64,000 nt of DNA from Trichocoleus desertorum NBK24 (GCF_030409055.1 NZ_CP116619.1:3201628-3265627); one strand, 5' to 3'. Shown: positions 38,338 through 47,737, counted from the stretch's first letter. Notes: generated by a model from the sequence alone, not told the origin. Program-made: numbers and translations.

Positions 38338-39309
38338 ATGACGCCATTACAGCCTTCTGTCAGTTTATTGCGAGCCGACTCCTACGACCTGCAAGAACTC
38401 CGAGCCAGCGTGGAGCGATTACTAGAACCTTTAGGTGGCATGAGCGCCTTCGTCAAACCAGGCGATCGCGTCTTGTTGAAACCCAATTTGCTGACAGGGG
38501 CGCGTCCTGGCAAGGAATGTATTACTCGCGCCGAACTAGTTTACTGTGTTGCGGAAATGGTTCAGGCCGCAGGCGGTCAGCCATTTTTAGGCGATAGCCC
38601 CGCCTTTGGCACGGCTCGGGGAGTTGCCGTAGCTAATGGCTATTTGCCTTTGATTGAAGAACTAAACTTACCGATTGTGGAATTTAGTGGCAAACGGTAC
38701 GAAACCGTCAGCGCCAACTTCAATCATTTATTGCTGTCTAAGGAAGTGATGGATGCGGATGTGGTAATTAACCTGCCGAAGGTCAAATCCCATGTCCAAC
38801 TGACCTTGACCCTAGCGGTTAAGAATCTGTTTGGCTGTGTCCCTGGCAAAATGAAAGCTTGGTGGCACATGGAAGCGGGCAAAGACAGCCAACGCTTTGG
38901 TGAAATGTTGGTCGAAACAGCCCGTGCGATCGCCCCTGATCTCACCATTGTCGATGGCATTATCGGTCACGAAGGTAATGGCCCTAGTGGGGGTGAACCT
39001 CGACATCTAGGCGTGATTGGAGCCTCCAGCAATGTTTTTGCACTCGATCGCGCCTTGCTCGAAATTCTCAATGTTGACCCCGCCACAGTGCCTATCACAG
39101 CGGCAGCACAACGGTTAGGGCTAAACGTAGAGCCAGCAGATATGCAGTTTCCGCATTTGCGCCCCGAAGACCTCAAGATCCTAGATTGGCAGCTACCCAC
39201 TCGCATGATGGCGATCGATTTTGCGATGCCCCGCGTGCTCAAGTCTACGTTTAGGCATCTCTACATTCGCTTTATCAAGGAACCCATCAACGCTTACGCT
39301 GGGCGCTAG
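38338..39309 (+). CDS. DUF362 domain protein
   Basis: This is a 323-residue protein with the DUF362 pattern: VKPGDRVLLKPNLLTGARPGKECITRAELVYCVAEM near the N-terminus, VVINLPKVKSHVQLTLTLAVKNLFGCVPG, and TIVDGIIGHEGNGPSGGEPRHLGVIGAS. Many DUF362 proteins have ferredoxin-like clusters; this one has few cysteines and no CxxCxxC motif. The biochemical function is unknown. The stop codon overlaps that of the opposite-strand TPR gene. Confidence 0.8.
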   Translation: MTPLQPSVSLLRADSYDLQELRASVERLLEPLGGMSAFVKPGDRVLLKPNLLTGARPGKECITRAELVYCVAEMVQAAGGQPFLGDSPAFGTARGVAVANGYLPLIEELNLPIVEFSGKRYETVSANFNHLLLSKEVMDADVVINLPKVKSHVQLTLTLAVKNLFGCVPGKMKAWWHMEAGKDSQRFGEMLVETARAIAPDLTIVDGIIGHEGNGPSGGEPRHLGVIGASSNVFALDRALLEILNVDPATVPITAAAQRLGLNVEPADMQFPHLRPEDLKILDWQLPTRMMAIDFAMPRVLKSTFRHLYIRFIKEPINAYAGR

Positions 39310-40325
39310 ACCATAGAATATTCCACCGCTTTAGCGTAGTCCCCTAATGCGTAACAAGCCATTTTGAGGCTACCTAGGGCTTGACGCTCTGCTTGAGGGT
39401 CGCGTAGTTGCCGCGCGATCGCTAAGCGTTGCTCGTAATATTCCACCGCTTTGGCATAGTTACCTAAGGCTTCGTATGCCACGCCTAAACTGCCCAGAGA
39501 TTGCTCAATACCCCGGTAGTCCTGGGCTGCCTGAGCGATCGCGAGTCGTCTTTGCAAATACTCAACTGCTTTGGCGTAATTCTCCAAGGCGGCATAAGCA
39601 CTACCCAAATTTCTTAAAACCTGACCCTCGGTTTTGTAGTCTTGAGCGGCTTGGGCAATGGCTAGACGCTGTTCGTAGTATTCAATTGCTTCGGTGTAGT
39701 TGCCCAGAGCGTAGTAAGCATTACCTAGGTTTCGCAGAACCTGCCCTTCAATTTTTTCGTCTTGAAGTTCTCGCGAAATTTGTAAGCTTTGCTCCTGGTA
39801 TTCAATGGCTTTCATACAATCCCCTAAGGTCTTGTAGGCCAATCCTAAATTGTTCAGAGCTGCAACTTCAGCTCGACGGTCTTGAAGTTCTTGAGCCACT
39901 AGCAAGCTTTGACGCGAACACTCAATGGCGTTGGTGTGATCCTTAACGTGGCGATAGGCATTTCCCAAATGTCCCAGTGCTTGTCCTTCGCCCCGCCGAT
40001 CGTCTAGTTGCCGTGCGATCGCTAGTTGTTGCTGAGCAAGTTCAATCGTTTTGCCATATTCGCCCAGAGCATAGTGAACGCTGCTGAGGCTGCCCAATAC
40101 TTGAGCGACTCCTCTAATATCTTGCAGATTTTGATACAAGGTTAGAGCTTGGTAGCACAGTGGCAATGCGGCCTCCAGATGATTGGCCTGAAGTTTTTCC
40201 ACTCCTTGCCTGAGTAAATTTTCTGCGACTAGTTGTTGAGGACTCTCTACAGCTAGTTCGAAACTCTGACTCCAATTGGTTGTTGCAGAAAGAGTTCCTT
40301 GCTCATCTCTCACAAAATCACCCAT
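39306..40325 (-). CDS. TPR repeat protein (Rapsyn/LGN-like repeats)
   Basis: This 339-residue protein carries about seven tetratricopeptide repeats of the 40-residue type, each like ALGNYTEAIEYYEQRLAIAQAAQDYKTEGQVLRNLG. It starts with a hydrophilic 40-residue segment and has no catalytic domain or signal peptide. This 'TPR_12/kinesin-light-chain-like' spacing differs from the 34-residue repeats of the 32206-35256 cluster, so it is a separate lineage. The stop overlaps the DUF362 gene's stop on the other strand. Confidence 0.85.
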   Translation of the reverse strand: MGDFVRDEQGTLSATTNWSQSFELAVESPQQLVAENLLRQGVEKLQANHLEAALPLCYQALTLYQNLQDIRGVAQVLGSLSSVHYALGEYGKTIELAQQQLAIARQLDDRRGEGQALGHLGNAYRHVKDHTNAIECSRQSLLVAQELQDRRAEVAALNNLGLAYKTLGDCMKAIEYQEQSLQISRELQDEKIEGQVLRNLGNAYYALGNYTEAIEYYEQRLAIAQAAQDYKTEGQVLRNLGSAYAALENYAKAVEYLQRRLAIAQAAQDYRGIEQSLGSLGVAYEALGNYAKAVEYYEQRLAIARQLRDPQAERQALGSLKMACYALGDYAKAVEYSMV

Positions 40326-40630
40326 TAGCGTCTAGCTCATTGGCTAGCGGTGCACTATTTATACCAGAGCGTAACGCTTCGAGTTAAAAAGAGAACTCCG
40401 TACCATCCTCAGGCTTAATCGTTAACTTCTCATCAAGGGACTGGTATTTCTACTGAATGAGGCAGATCTAGGGTGGGGGCAGGCGATCGCGCTTTTCAGA
40501 GTTTCCATGTGCCATTCCAAGGGAGCAAATTTTAGAGAGTTTAAGAAAATAAGCCTGCAAGAGCAGGCCAGTTTCAGATAATTGTTTGTGCAATCGAGAA
40601 CTCAGCACCGTCTGACTCCTCTAGCAATCC
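40326..40630. other. intergenic region between TPR gene and psbN
   Basis: This roughly 300-bp stretch shows no gene. It contains the psbN terminator hairpin (40545-40568) and presumably the promoter of the TPR gene. Confidence 0.4.
40545..40568 (-). terminator. intrinsic terminator of psbN
   Basis: GCCTGC-AAGA-GCAGGC forms a 6-bp stem. On the minus strand it is followed by a T-rich TTATTTTCTT. It is about 60 bases past the psbN stop codon. Confidence 0.6.
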
Positions 40631-40762
40631 CTAGTCTTCGTGGTCTTCAAAGGGATCGCTCAACTCTTTAGAGGGAGGGCCAAAGGAGGTATAGATTGAA
40701 AGGCCAGTAATGGCAATTACGACGGCACAAACAGAAATGCTAAGAACTGCTGCGGGTTCCAT
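40631..40762 (-). CDS. psbN: photosystem II assembly protein PsbN
   Basis: This is a 43-residue single-span thylakoid protein starting MEPAAVLSISVCAVVIAITG and ending SIYTSFGPPSKELSDPFEDHED. The length and the C-terminus, nearly invariant in plants and cyanobacteria, identify it firmly. PsbN is not a PSII subunit but assists early reaction-centre assembly. It is divergent to psbH, which lies about 440 bp away, the ancestral layout in this pair. Confidence 0.95.
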   Translation of the reverse strand: MEPAAVLSISVCAVVIAITGLSIYTSFGPPSKELSDPFEDHED

Positions 40763-41204
40763 GAGTTCGCTCGATTATGAGGACTGTTTCTCTATGATAA
40801 TATTCCGTAACATATTTAGAAACAATTCCTTACATGCCAAGGCGATGACCCATGATTTTAGTTGGGTAAGGTTGCTGTTTTGCGATCGCCGCAGTTAGAG
40901 AGATTGGGTGCGACATTCAAGCTTAAATTCCTGGTCGATATCAGCGAACCAACTCTAAAAGTAGGACTCTATCTTGGACGATACCTATTGCAAGGATTAT
41001 CCAACAGCTACTAGAACTACATTCTCCTTTAAGGAGTTGGCAATAAGTTAGACATTCTCTCTCTTATTTCAGAATGTGAAGTTAGTTAAAGCTCTATTTT
41101 CGGAGTTGATACGATAGTCGAGTTTTTTTGTGCTTCCAGATTCTGCTAAAGTCTTAATTACTAAGCATTAAAAAGTTCTGTCGAGATCCACATACAGGTG
41201 ACCC
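40763..41204. promoter_or_regulatory. divergent psbN/psbH upstream region
   Basis: This 442-bp spacer between divergent photosystem II genes must hold both promoters. No reading frame looks real and no inverted repeat is striking. An AT-rich stretch near 41095-41170 lies immediately before psbH and may carry its promoter. Confidence 0.4.
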
Positions 41205-41408
41205 ATGGCTCAACGCACTTGGTTGGGAGATGTTCTCAAGCCTTTGAATTCTGAATACGGTAAGGTCGCGCCCGGTTGGGGTACCACGCCGTTAATGGGC
41301 GTTTTTATGCTGCTATTTTTTGTCTTCTTACTGATCATCTTGCAGGTTTACAACTCCTCGTTGTTGATTGAAAACGTCGATGTAGACTGGAGAAGCTTAG
41401 GCGGCTAG
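41205..41408 (+). CDS. psbH: photosystem II protein PsbH
   Basis: PsbH is a 67-residue single-span PSII core subunit in the thylakoid, near the QB site. The sequence runs [28 protein letters not shown], then a transmembrane helix (about 30-50) and a lumenal tail. It is preceded by the ribosome-binding AGGTGA. It lacks the N-terminal phosphorylation extension of plant PsbH, as usual in cyanobacteria. A terminator lies about 45 bp downstream. Confidence 0.97.
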   Translation: MAQRTWLGDVLKPLNSEYGKVAPGWGTTPLMGVFMLLFFVFLLIILQVYNSSLLIENVDVDWRSLGG

Positions 41409-41451
41409 TGCCATTGCGTGCCTAGGGCTTAGAGTTCAGTATCTAGAGGTT

Positions 41452-41473
41452 CCCGGTTTCGACCGGGTTTTTT
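41452..41473 (+). terminator. intrinsic terminator of psbH
   Basis: CCCGGT-TTCG-ACCGGG is a 6-bp GC stem with a stable UUCG-type loop, followed directly by six T residues, 44 bases after the psbH stop codon. Confidence 0.9.
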
Positions 41474-41562
41474 GTTGGCTTTATACTAAAGGAAGGCCAA
41501 ATTTCTGAGCAATGCTCCAGAGAAGAACTGAGCCGTCCGGGATTTGACTAGGAGGAACTGGC

Positions 41563-41883
41563 GTGAATATTTTTGGCATCGGCCTACCGGAGATGGCGCT
41601 GATTATGGCTTTGGCTTTGCTCATTTTTGGGCCAAAGAAGTTGCCAGAGATCGGTCGGAGCTTAGGAAAGGCAATTCGGGGCTTTCAAGACGCCTCTAAA
41701 GAGTTCGAGAATGAATTTAAGCGGGAAGCTGAACGGCTAGAGCAGATTGTGACTGAGCCAATGGAGGCCAAACTAGAACCTCCAACTCAGCCTGCGCTCT
41801 CGCCAGCCGCTTCTGAGACAACGACCCAGACAGAAGCAAATGAGGCAGTAACAGCCGCCGCTTCCGACGAAGTAACTAGCTAG
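41563..41883 (+). CDS. tatA: twin-arginine translocase TatA/TatE component
   Basis: This 106-residue protein forms part of the twin-arginine export channel. It has the N-terminal transmembrane helix MNIFGIGLPEMALIMALALLIFGPKKLPEIGRSLGK, with the FGPKKLPE hinge and amphipathic helix. A charged region and a disordered Pro/Thr/Ala tail (about 65-106) follow. The start is GTG at 41563, supported by the strong ribosome binding site GGAGGA 6 bases upstream. TatA and TatB types are hard to separate here; the short, Glu-containing GLPE start is seen in cyanobacterial TatA/B. Confidence 0.88.
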   Translation: MNIFGIGLPEMALIMALALLIFGPKKLPEIGRSLGKAIRGFQDASKEFENEFKREAERLEQIVTEPMEAKLEPPTQPALSPAASETTTQTEANEAVTAAASDEVTS

Positions 41884-41950
41884 CCTGAACCGTTAGCCAA
41901 GAGCCGTTAGCCAAGAGATTGAGTGCCGAAAGATTAGTGATTGAAAGCAA

Positions 41951-42589
41951 ATGACAGAGGCTACTTCGACACCCAAACTGGTGGTGCCGCAATTAATTGT
42001 GGGACTCGGAAATCCGGGCGCTAAATACGAGCAAACCCGCCACAATATTGGTTTTGCTGCCATTGATGCTCTCGCCCGCGCTTGGCACATTTCGCTGTCG
42101 GAAAATCGCAAGTTCCAAGGTGTCTTTGGTGAGGGGCCAGGGGTGCAAGGCAGCAAAACTCGCTTGCTCAAACCTCTAACTTACATGAATCTTTCGGGCC
42201 AGTCGATTCGAGCGGTAGTGGATTGGTATAAGTTGCCCCCAGAGTCGGTGCTGGTGATCTATGACGATATGGATTTGCCTGTCGGTAAAATCCGGTTGCG
42301 GCTGTCTGGATCGGCGGGTGGGCAGAACGGCATGAAGTCAGCGATCGCTCATCTGGGTACCCAAAATTTCCCCCGTTTGCGAATTGGCATCGGTAGCCCT
42401 AAGGATGAAAACACAGCCACTCAAGATGCCGTATCTCACGTCTTAGGCCGATTTGCCCCCACTGAAGCTCAAGTGATCAATCAAGTTCTAGAGATGACTG
42501 TAGACGCTGTAGAACTGAGCCTCAAGCAAGGCTTTGAAAAAGCCATGAGTCTCTACAATGGGCGCTCTGTGGTGAGTGCCAAAGTTTAA
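41951..42589 (+). CDS. pth: peptidyl-tRNA hydrolase
   Basis: Pth releases peptides from tRNAs that drop off ribosomes. This 212-residue protein has the signature IVGLGNPGAKYEQTRHNIGF with the catalytic His31, LKPLTYMNLSG and VIYDDMDLP (the Asp corresponding to D93 of E. coli). The highly conserved GGHNG is GGQNG here, so the histidine equivalent to E. coli H113 is Gln. The protein otherwise looks complete. It lies about 70 bp after tatA on the same strand. Confidence 0.93.
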   Translation: MTEATSTPKLVVPQLIVGLGNPGAKYEQTRHNIGFAAIDALARAWHISLSENRKFQGVFGEGPGVQGSKTRLLKPLTYMNLSGQSIRAVVDWYKLPPESVLVIYDDMDLPVGKIRLRLSGSAGGQNGMKSAIAHLGTQNFPRLRIGIGSPKDENTATQDAVSHVLGRFAPTEAQVINQVLEMTVDAVELSLKQGFEKAMSLYNGRSVVSAKV

Positions 42590-42695
42590 GACGAGTTTCC
42601 TGAGAACTTAAATCTGTGCTTTAACGGTTGGCTGAGTTAAGCAAACTCAGGTACATTGGCATTTACTGGATGGCACAACTAAACGGAAATAGCCA

Positions 42696-43088
42696 TTGCT
42701 TGAGGCTACTGTAATTCGTACCCAGGACAGATCAAATCTGGCCTTGGGGTTTGCCACCATTTCAGGAGAAGCCTTCATGCTGGATAGTTCCGATCCCTTT
42801 TTTCTGGCTGAGAGCGCTGCTACATCGCCTGCGATCCTAGATCAACGGTTGGTGAAACGGTGCCATATTCAACTGCCCGACATGCCCAAGCCGATGAGTG
42901 CCATTTATTATCAAGGGTACTTTTATAGTTACGTCCGGTTTTTTGCTTCGCTAGAGGCGGCTCAAAAAGCGGCTATGCGCTTGATCACTAAGGGAAATAC
43001 AGTTGTCTTTACCCAGGTCGCGAAAGGCTTGGTATTGTGGGTGCTGGAAGCGGAGGCCCAGGTAGCTAGTAAGCCTGTAGTGAGATAA
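42696..43088 (+). CDS. conserved cyanobacterial hypothetical protein
   Basis: This is a protein of about 130 residues, read from a TTG at 42696. The frame is open upstream of the first internal ATG (42778), and the pre-ATG residues (TVIRTQDRSNLALGFATIS) look protein-like, so the longer start is preferred. A conserved-looking segment is HIQLPDMPKPMSAIYYQGYFYSYVRFF. No family or function is recognised. It precedes DUF3146 by 9 bp and is probably co-transcribed. Confidence 0.6.
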   Translation: MLEATVIRTQDRSNLALGFATISGEAFMLDSSDPFFLAESAATSPAILDQRLVKRCHIQLPDMPKPMSAIYYQGYFYSYVRFFASLEAAQKAAMRLITKGNTVVFTQVAKGLVLWVLEAEAQVASKPVVR

Positions 43089-43097
43089 TTAGAGACT

Positions 43098-43361
43098 GTG
43101 AGTTCTAACCGTCTACCTGAAACCACTGCTCATGTCCGGATCACGCATCAGTCGTGGCAACAAGGCAAGATTGAGGGAGAAGTCAAAGCCAATCAATTTG
43201 AATGGCAGTTTCAATGGTGCTTTCGCCAAGGCAACTTGTCAGTACAGCCTTCTTTGGGACGAGCTTTGATTCAGGAACCCTTAGGGCGCTTTTTAGAGAA
43301 ATGTGACTATCAATTAGAACCGGGTGGCGACTACTCATTCACGATTCGCGCCCAGCTCTAA
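43098..43361 (+). CDS. DUF3146 family protein
   Basis: This 87-residue soluble protein starts at GTG (43098). It reads MSSNRLPETTAHVRITHQSW and ends QLEPGGDYSFTIRAQL, matching cyanobacterial DUF3146 proteins of unknown function. The middle has LGRALIQEPLGRFLEKCDY. It lies 9 bp after the 42696 gene, and the opposite-strand YqgF gene ends 8 bp away. Confidence 0.75.
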   Translation: MSSNRLPETTAHVRITHQSWQQGKIEGEVKANQFEWQFQWCFRQGNLSVQPSLGRALIQEPLGRFLEKCDYQLEPGGDYSFTIRAQL

Positions 43362-43369
43362 GCTCAAGT

Positions 43370-43813
43370 TTAAGCAGATGCCACTAAGCGTTCTAAATAA
43401 CGCTCAATTAGCAAAATTGCCACAATATCATCCAGCGATCGCGGTGGAGTTCGCATTCCTTGAGGAATCAAGCGATATAGGCCTTTAGGCGGGTACATCT
43501 TCCAGTAGCGATCGCGGGCCTCTAGGCTGCTGTAGCGCTCATCTACCAAAACAACTCTCAGAGGGTCCGACAAATCGCTGCTCAGCTTTTGTTTCCAATC
43601 TTTGGCAGTTGTCTGGTCGCCCATAACCACAATCGAAATGGGCAATTGTTTCTGGAGCTGTTGAATGGTTGCCACCACTTCATCCGCCGCAATCACTTGG
43701 TGGTAACGCAAGGTGCGGTCTACCCCCATAGCAGCTAAGCCACATTTCTGACGGCCCGGATCAAAGCCTAAAATAATTGGCTGATCAGCATTGAGGGCAG
43801 GATTCAAGACCAT
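43370..43813 (-). CDS. YqgF/RuvX-type RNase H-fold protein
   Basis: This 147-residue protein has an RNase H-like fold. The N-terminal IILGFDPGRQKCGLAAMG carries the first catalytic Asp, VVMGDQTTAKDW corresponds to the second strand, and VLVDERYSSLEARDRYW has the conserved DERYS. The C-terminal RSLDDIVAILLIERYLE supplies the last acidic residue. YqgF-type proteins process the 16S rRNA 5' end or resolve junctions. Cyanobacteria often have more than one paralog, and which role this one has is unknown. Confidence 0.8.
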   Translation of the reverse strand: MVLNPALNADQPIILGFDPGRQKCGLAAMGVDRTLRYHQVIAADEVVATIQQLQKQLPISIVVMGDQTTAKDWKQKLSSDLSDPLRVVLVDERYSSLEARDRYWKMYPPKGLYRLIPQGMRTPPRSLDDIVAILLIERYLERLVASA

Positions 43814-43893
43814 GAAATTTTAATAATTTTCCAGCAGGATGAGCGAATAGTCAGACATCTCAGCAGTACCTGCTTTATTCTAACGAGCCGTTC

Positions 43894-45525
43894 TCAAAAA
43901 TCGTCGGGACCGAAGAACGGAAGATCAGGAGAATCCGATGGCTGAGGGGCAGGAGTGCTTGTAGGAGTTGGCGCTGAATTTTGAGTGTCGGTATCAGCAT
44001 CCTCTTCAGTTAAGCCATTTTCTGATGTAGGAGTTGAAGGGCTAGGTGCAGGCGTTGGAGGGCTAGGTGCTGATGGTGAATTATTGTTGGGAGTGGGACG
44101 GGTTGACTGCGGAACCTCTCGGCTGGTGCTCAGCACAACTTGACCATTCTGAATCGCCAACAACTCTACTCGAAGCGGCCCTGCGGTATAGGTGACATCG
44201 GTCGTGACTACTCTCAAATCTAACGGTTGCTGATACTGTTTTAGCTGCTCAGCAAAGTTAAGAATGGCGGTGACACTAGTACCTGCTGCTGCAACCTGGA
44301 CTCCCTCAGACAAGACCCCTGCCCCCCGTGCCCGAAATTCCGTTGCAGCTAGCAGCAGTTCAATCCGCCTTTGAATATCAGCTTCACTCATCGTCGAGGG
44401 ATCAACGGAAGCAGCAGCAATGACATCTCCAGATAGAAATGCAACTTGGTTTGGGGTGACACTAGCAACTACTTGAACGGTCTTTTCTCCTAGCACATAG
44501 TTGCCAGCCGATAAAATACGGACAACGTAATCTCGACCATCTTCAATCTGGTCTGCGAGTTGCTCCACTTCCGAGCGAGTAATTTGAATAATTTGTTCGC
44601 TGTCTTGGCTGATTCCAGGGCGCGTTAGTTTACTGGCGTTGCGGTTGGCTTCTCGCAATAGTCGGTCTACCGCTTGCTGGGCTCCTGTGCTGCCTACAAT
44701 TCGCACGACACCTGCTGATAACACTTGCCCCCGAAAGAGCGCCACATTTCCTTGCCGCAAGGCTTCGTAGCGCGCTTGGTAGTACTGGTAATACTGCTGT
44801 AAAGTTTGGACTGCTTTCTCTAAATCAGCTTGCTGGATTTCTAGGTCGCGGGTTTCTTTAATTAATTTTTCGCGCTCATTATCAAGTCTAGTAATTTCTG
44901 AACGCAGACCAGTGGCTTGCCGAGAAACTGAGCTGAGCTGGTTTTGCGTACGGCTCAATTCTGCTGCGGTACGGTTTTTCACAGCTTCGATGCGTGACTT
45001 TTCATCTTCAGCTCGACTGAGCTGGCTCTGCGTTTGATCGAGCTGTGCTTCTGTGCGCGATCGCTCCACCTCCACTCGACTGAGCTGAGTTTGAGTGCGG
45101 TTGAGCTGTGCTTCTGTAGTTGCCTGTTTGGCGATCGCGGCTTTCAGAAACAAATTGATGCGATCGAGCCGTTGCTGAGCCGAGACTTGCTCTGCGCGAG
45201 CTTTGGTAAGTTCTTGCTCAACTTGTTTTTTTTGGTTTCTAGCTTGTTCTAAATCTCCTCGCGCTTCCGACAAGCTGGTTTGGATCTTGCCTAGCTCAAA
45301 AACCCCGGTTCGCAGTTGCTCACTGACAGTAAATAAGATTGCGAGAGTTGAGGCAGAAATAATGCCACCCGTCGCAATTGTGACTAGAACGGCAGTCTTT
45401 CGGGGTCGCAGATTGAAGAGGCTGAGCCGCGCTTTACCTACACGAGTACCGATGCGATCGCCAACCGTTGCAATCACACCGCCTAATACCAAAATTGCCA
45501 CAATTAAGATGTACCCGCTGGTCAT
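43894..45525 (-). CDS. DUF3084 membrane-anchored coiled-coil protein
   Basis: This is a 543-residue protein with two N-terminal transmembrane helices (about 2-22 and 46-66) and a long coiled coil (about 70-250). The coiled coil is rich in near-repeats of the form RTEAQLDQTQSQLSRAE. The C-terminal DUF3084 domain (about 265-460) precedes a Pro/Ser/Thr-rich disordered tail. The shape suggests a periplasm- or membrane-associated scaffold. The function is unknown; it is widespread in cyanobacteria and often near YqgF-like genes, as here. Confidence 0.85.
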   Translation of the reverse strand: MTSGYILIVAILVLGGVIATVGDRIGTRVGKARLSLFNLRPRKTAVLVTIATGGIISASTLAILFTVSEQLRTGVFELGKIQTSLSEARGDLEQARNQKKQVEQELTKARAEQVSAQQRLDRINLFLKAAIAKQATTEAQLNRTQTQLSRVEVERSRTEAQLDQTQSQLSRAEDEKSRIEAVKNRTAAELSRTQNQLSSVSRQATGLRSEITRLDNEREKLIKETRDLEIQQADLEKAVQTLQQYYQYYQARYEALRQGNVALFRGQVLSAGVVRIVGSTGAQQAVDRLLREANRNASKLTRPGISQDSEQIIQITRSEVEQLADQIEDGRDYVVRILSAGNYVLGEKTVQVVASVTPNQVAFLSGDVIAAASVDPSTMSEADIQRRIELLLAATEFRARGAGVLSEGVQVAAAGTSVTAILNFAEQLKQYQQPLDLRVVTTDVTYTAGPLRVELLAIQNGQVVLSTSREVPQSTRPTPNNNSPSAPSPPTPAPSPSTPTSENGLTEEDADTDTQNSAPTPTSTPAPQPSDSPDLPFFGPDDF

Positions 45526-45788
45526 CTACCCTCAGGAAGCCATTCAGCCCACACCAACTCAGATACAGCCTATCTCATGCCTTGGCAGTTTTGTGTGCCA
45601 ATCACACGCCAGTGCCATGACAAGAGCGCCAAATTCACAGAAGTTACAGCTTCTCCCGACATGGGGACATGCGAGTGCCTAGTTTTTCGCTAGAACCACT
45701 GCCACTGCTTCACGCTGATTCATGGCTCAAAACGCTGTACCCAGGTCGTTGTAAGCATCTGTTGTTACCAGAGGTTAACCATAGCAGA

Positions 45789-46460
45789 TCAACTGAACTG
45801 TTGACTCAGGGCAACGGGATTATGGACAGTAATTTTTTTCTTGTGGATAGAAATCATTTGCTCTTGCCGCAGATCTCCCAGGAGGCGAGTGACTGTAACG
45901 CGGGTAGAGCCGATGGCCTCTGCGATCGCCTGATGCGATAATTTCAGATCGATCGTGATCCCCTCAGCGCCAGGAACTCCAAAGTCACGACAGAGAATGA
46001 GTAAGAAGCTGACGAGGCGTGATCCCATATCCCGATGGGCCAGCGTTTCAATCATCATCTCCGTTTGCAAGATGCGCGAAGACAACCCTTGCAACATCAG
46101 CATGGATAGCTCTGGGTTATCCTTGAGGGCTTTCTCCACCTGCTCAATAGGCACCGAGAGTAACTCCGCCGGGGTGAAGGCAACTGCATGATAAAAGCGA
46201 TCGGAGCGGTTGCCCGTAATCAGAGAGAGCACGCCGAAGACGCTATTTTCTCGTAGCAAGGCCACGGTGATTTCTTCGCCCGCCTCATAAACGCGAGACA
46301 GCTTAACCGCGCCTTTGACCAAAAAGTAGACCCGCTCCGCTGGATCACCAGGGAAGAAAATCGTCTTGCCTCGATCAAATGTTTCAATCACGGGAGGAAA
46401 TGCTCCCCCTCCCAACTGACGAAACACAGATGCTAATGGCCGATCCTGCGTCATTACCAT
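45789..46460 (-). CDS. ntcA: global nitrogen regulator NtcA
   Basis: NtcA is the CRP-family activator of nitrogen-assimilation genes, sensing 2-oxoglutarate with PipX. This 223-residue protein has the cyclic-nucleotide-like domain ([28 protein letters not shown]). It also shows the highly conserved [21 protein letters not shown] and the [27 protein letters not shown]. It ends in the typical [12 protein letters not shown]. It is divergent from fabI. A weak NtcA-like half-site, GTA-N8-GAC, lies at 46690-46703. Confidence 0.97.
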   Translation of the reverse strand: MVMTQDRPLASVFRQLGGGAFPPVIETFDRGKTIFFPGDPAERVYFLVKGAVKLSRVYEAGEEITVALLRENSVFGVLSLITGNRSDRFYHAVAFTPAELLSVPIEQVEKALKDNPELSMLMLQGLSSRILQTEMMIETLAHRDMGSRLVSFLLILCRDFGVPGAEGITIDLKLSHQAIAEAIGSTRVTVTRLLGDLRQEQMISIHKKKITVHNPVALSQQFS

Positions 46461-46851
46461 GTCCTTTTACCTTTGCGATGCCCTTCTCCAACCTTCATGG
46501 GCCGCTCGTCTGGAGATGAACCTTACGAAGGTGAGCCAACTGTAAGCAATTGATGACTTTAGAACACTTAAACTTACTCCAGACTCATTTTTTGTTCTAT
46601 TTGATACACAATCTCCGAGCGATCGCCAATGTTCTAAGAATTTAGACTCTGCTTTAGGGAATACGGGTGAACGGATAGGAGCTGAAAGCGTACTATATTA
46701 GACCCTATCTTACTCCTCCTAAAGATAGAGTGCTCGGAATCGCCCCCAAGACTATGCAGCACTATGCAGCCCTCTCGAAGCTGAGAGGCGTTCAATATCT
46801 TTAAACTCCATCTTTGAGTATCCTCATAGTTGCCCTTGAAAAAAGATTGCC
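46461..46851. promoter_or_regulatory. divergent ntcA/fabI region
   Basis: This 391-bp divergent spacer holds the promoters of ntcA and fabI. ntcA is commonly autoregulated through GTA-N8-TAC; the closest match here is GTACTATATTAGAC at 46690-46703 (one mismatch), about 230 bases upstream of ntcA. A short direct repeat (CTATGCAGC twice at about 46752-46770) lies nearer fabI. No gene is evident. Confidence 0.3.
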
Positions 46852-47628
46852 ATGCTGGATCTGACCGGAAAAAATGCCTTAGTAACAGGCATTGCTAACA
46901 ATCGCTCCATTGCTTGGGGAATTGCCCAACAACTCCATAAAGCGGGTGCCAATTTAGGGATTACCTATCTGCCCGATGAGCGGGGCAAGATGGAAAAAAA
47001 AGTAGCAGAACTGGTTGAGCCGCTACAACCCAGCTTATTTGTGCCTTGCAATGTCCAAGATGATGCCCAGATTCAGTCCACGTTTGAGACTGTGAAAGAG
47101 AAGTGGGGCAAGCTCGACATCTTGGTTCACTGCCTAGCCTTTGCCAATAAAGATGATTTGTCCGGCGGCTTCAGCAATACCTCGCGGCAAGGATTTAATA
47201 CAGCGCTAGATATCAGCACCTATTCGCTGATTCAGCTTAGTGGTGCGGCTAAACCCTTGATGACAGAAGGTGGCAGCATTGTTACCTTGACCTACTTGGG
47301 TGGCGTGCGCGTGGTGCCCAACTACAACGTTATGGGCATTGCTAAAGCGGGTCTAGAAATGAGCGTTAAGTACCTCGCCGCAGAACTCGGACCTCACAAT
47401 ATTCGAGTTAATGGCATTTCCGCTGGCCCCATCAGAACTTTAGCTTCTTCTGCGGTCGGAGGAATTCTAGACATGATTCACCACGTCGAAGAAGTTGCGC
47501 CACTGCGTCGCACCGTAACTCAACTGGAAGTTGGTAATACGGCTGCGTTCCTATGCAGCGATTTGTCCAGTGGCATGACAGGGCAAATTCTGTATGTTGA
47601 TTCTGGCTATGAGATCATGGGGATGTAG
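46852..47628 (+). CDS. fabI: enoyl-[acyl-carrier-protein] reductase (NADH)
   Basis: FabI reduces the double bond in each round of type II fatty-acid synthesis. This 258-residue SDR-like protein has the N-terminal LTGKNALVTGIANNRSIAWGIAQQL and LDILVHCLAFA. The catalytic Tyr-x6-Lys is in NYNVMGIAKA, followed by RVNGISAGPIRTLAS. The length is usual, and the start ATG is directly before the Rossmann motif. Confidence 0.95.
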   Translation: MLDLTGKNALVTGIANNRSIAWGIAQQLHKAGANLGITYLPDERGKMEKKVAELVEPLQPSLFVPCNVQDDAQIQSTFETVKEKWGKLDILVHCLAFANKDDLSGGFSNTSRQGFNTALDISTYSLIQLSGAAKPLMTEGGSIVTLTYLGGVRVVPNYNVMGIAKAGLEMSVKYLAAELGPHNIRVNGISAGPIRTLASSAVGGILDMIHHVEEVAPLRRTVTQLEVGNTAAFLCSDLSSGMTGQILYVDSGYEIMGM

Positions 47629-47737
47629 TGGTTGCGATTGAGTAACTACGATCGTTTGGCCTGCTTGTGCAGGCTCATAGTTCCTCAGTTCTCAGTTTTT
47701 ACCTCGCAGTTTTTACTTCCCAGTATTGAGTAGGCCC

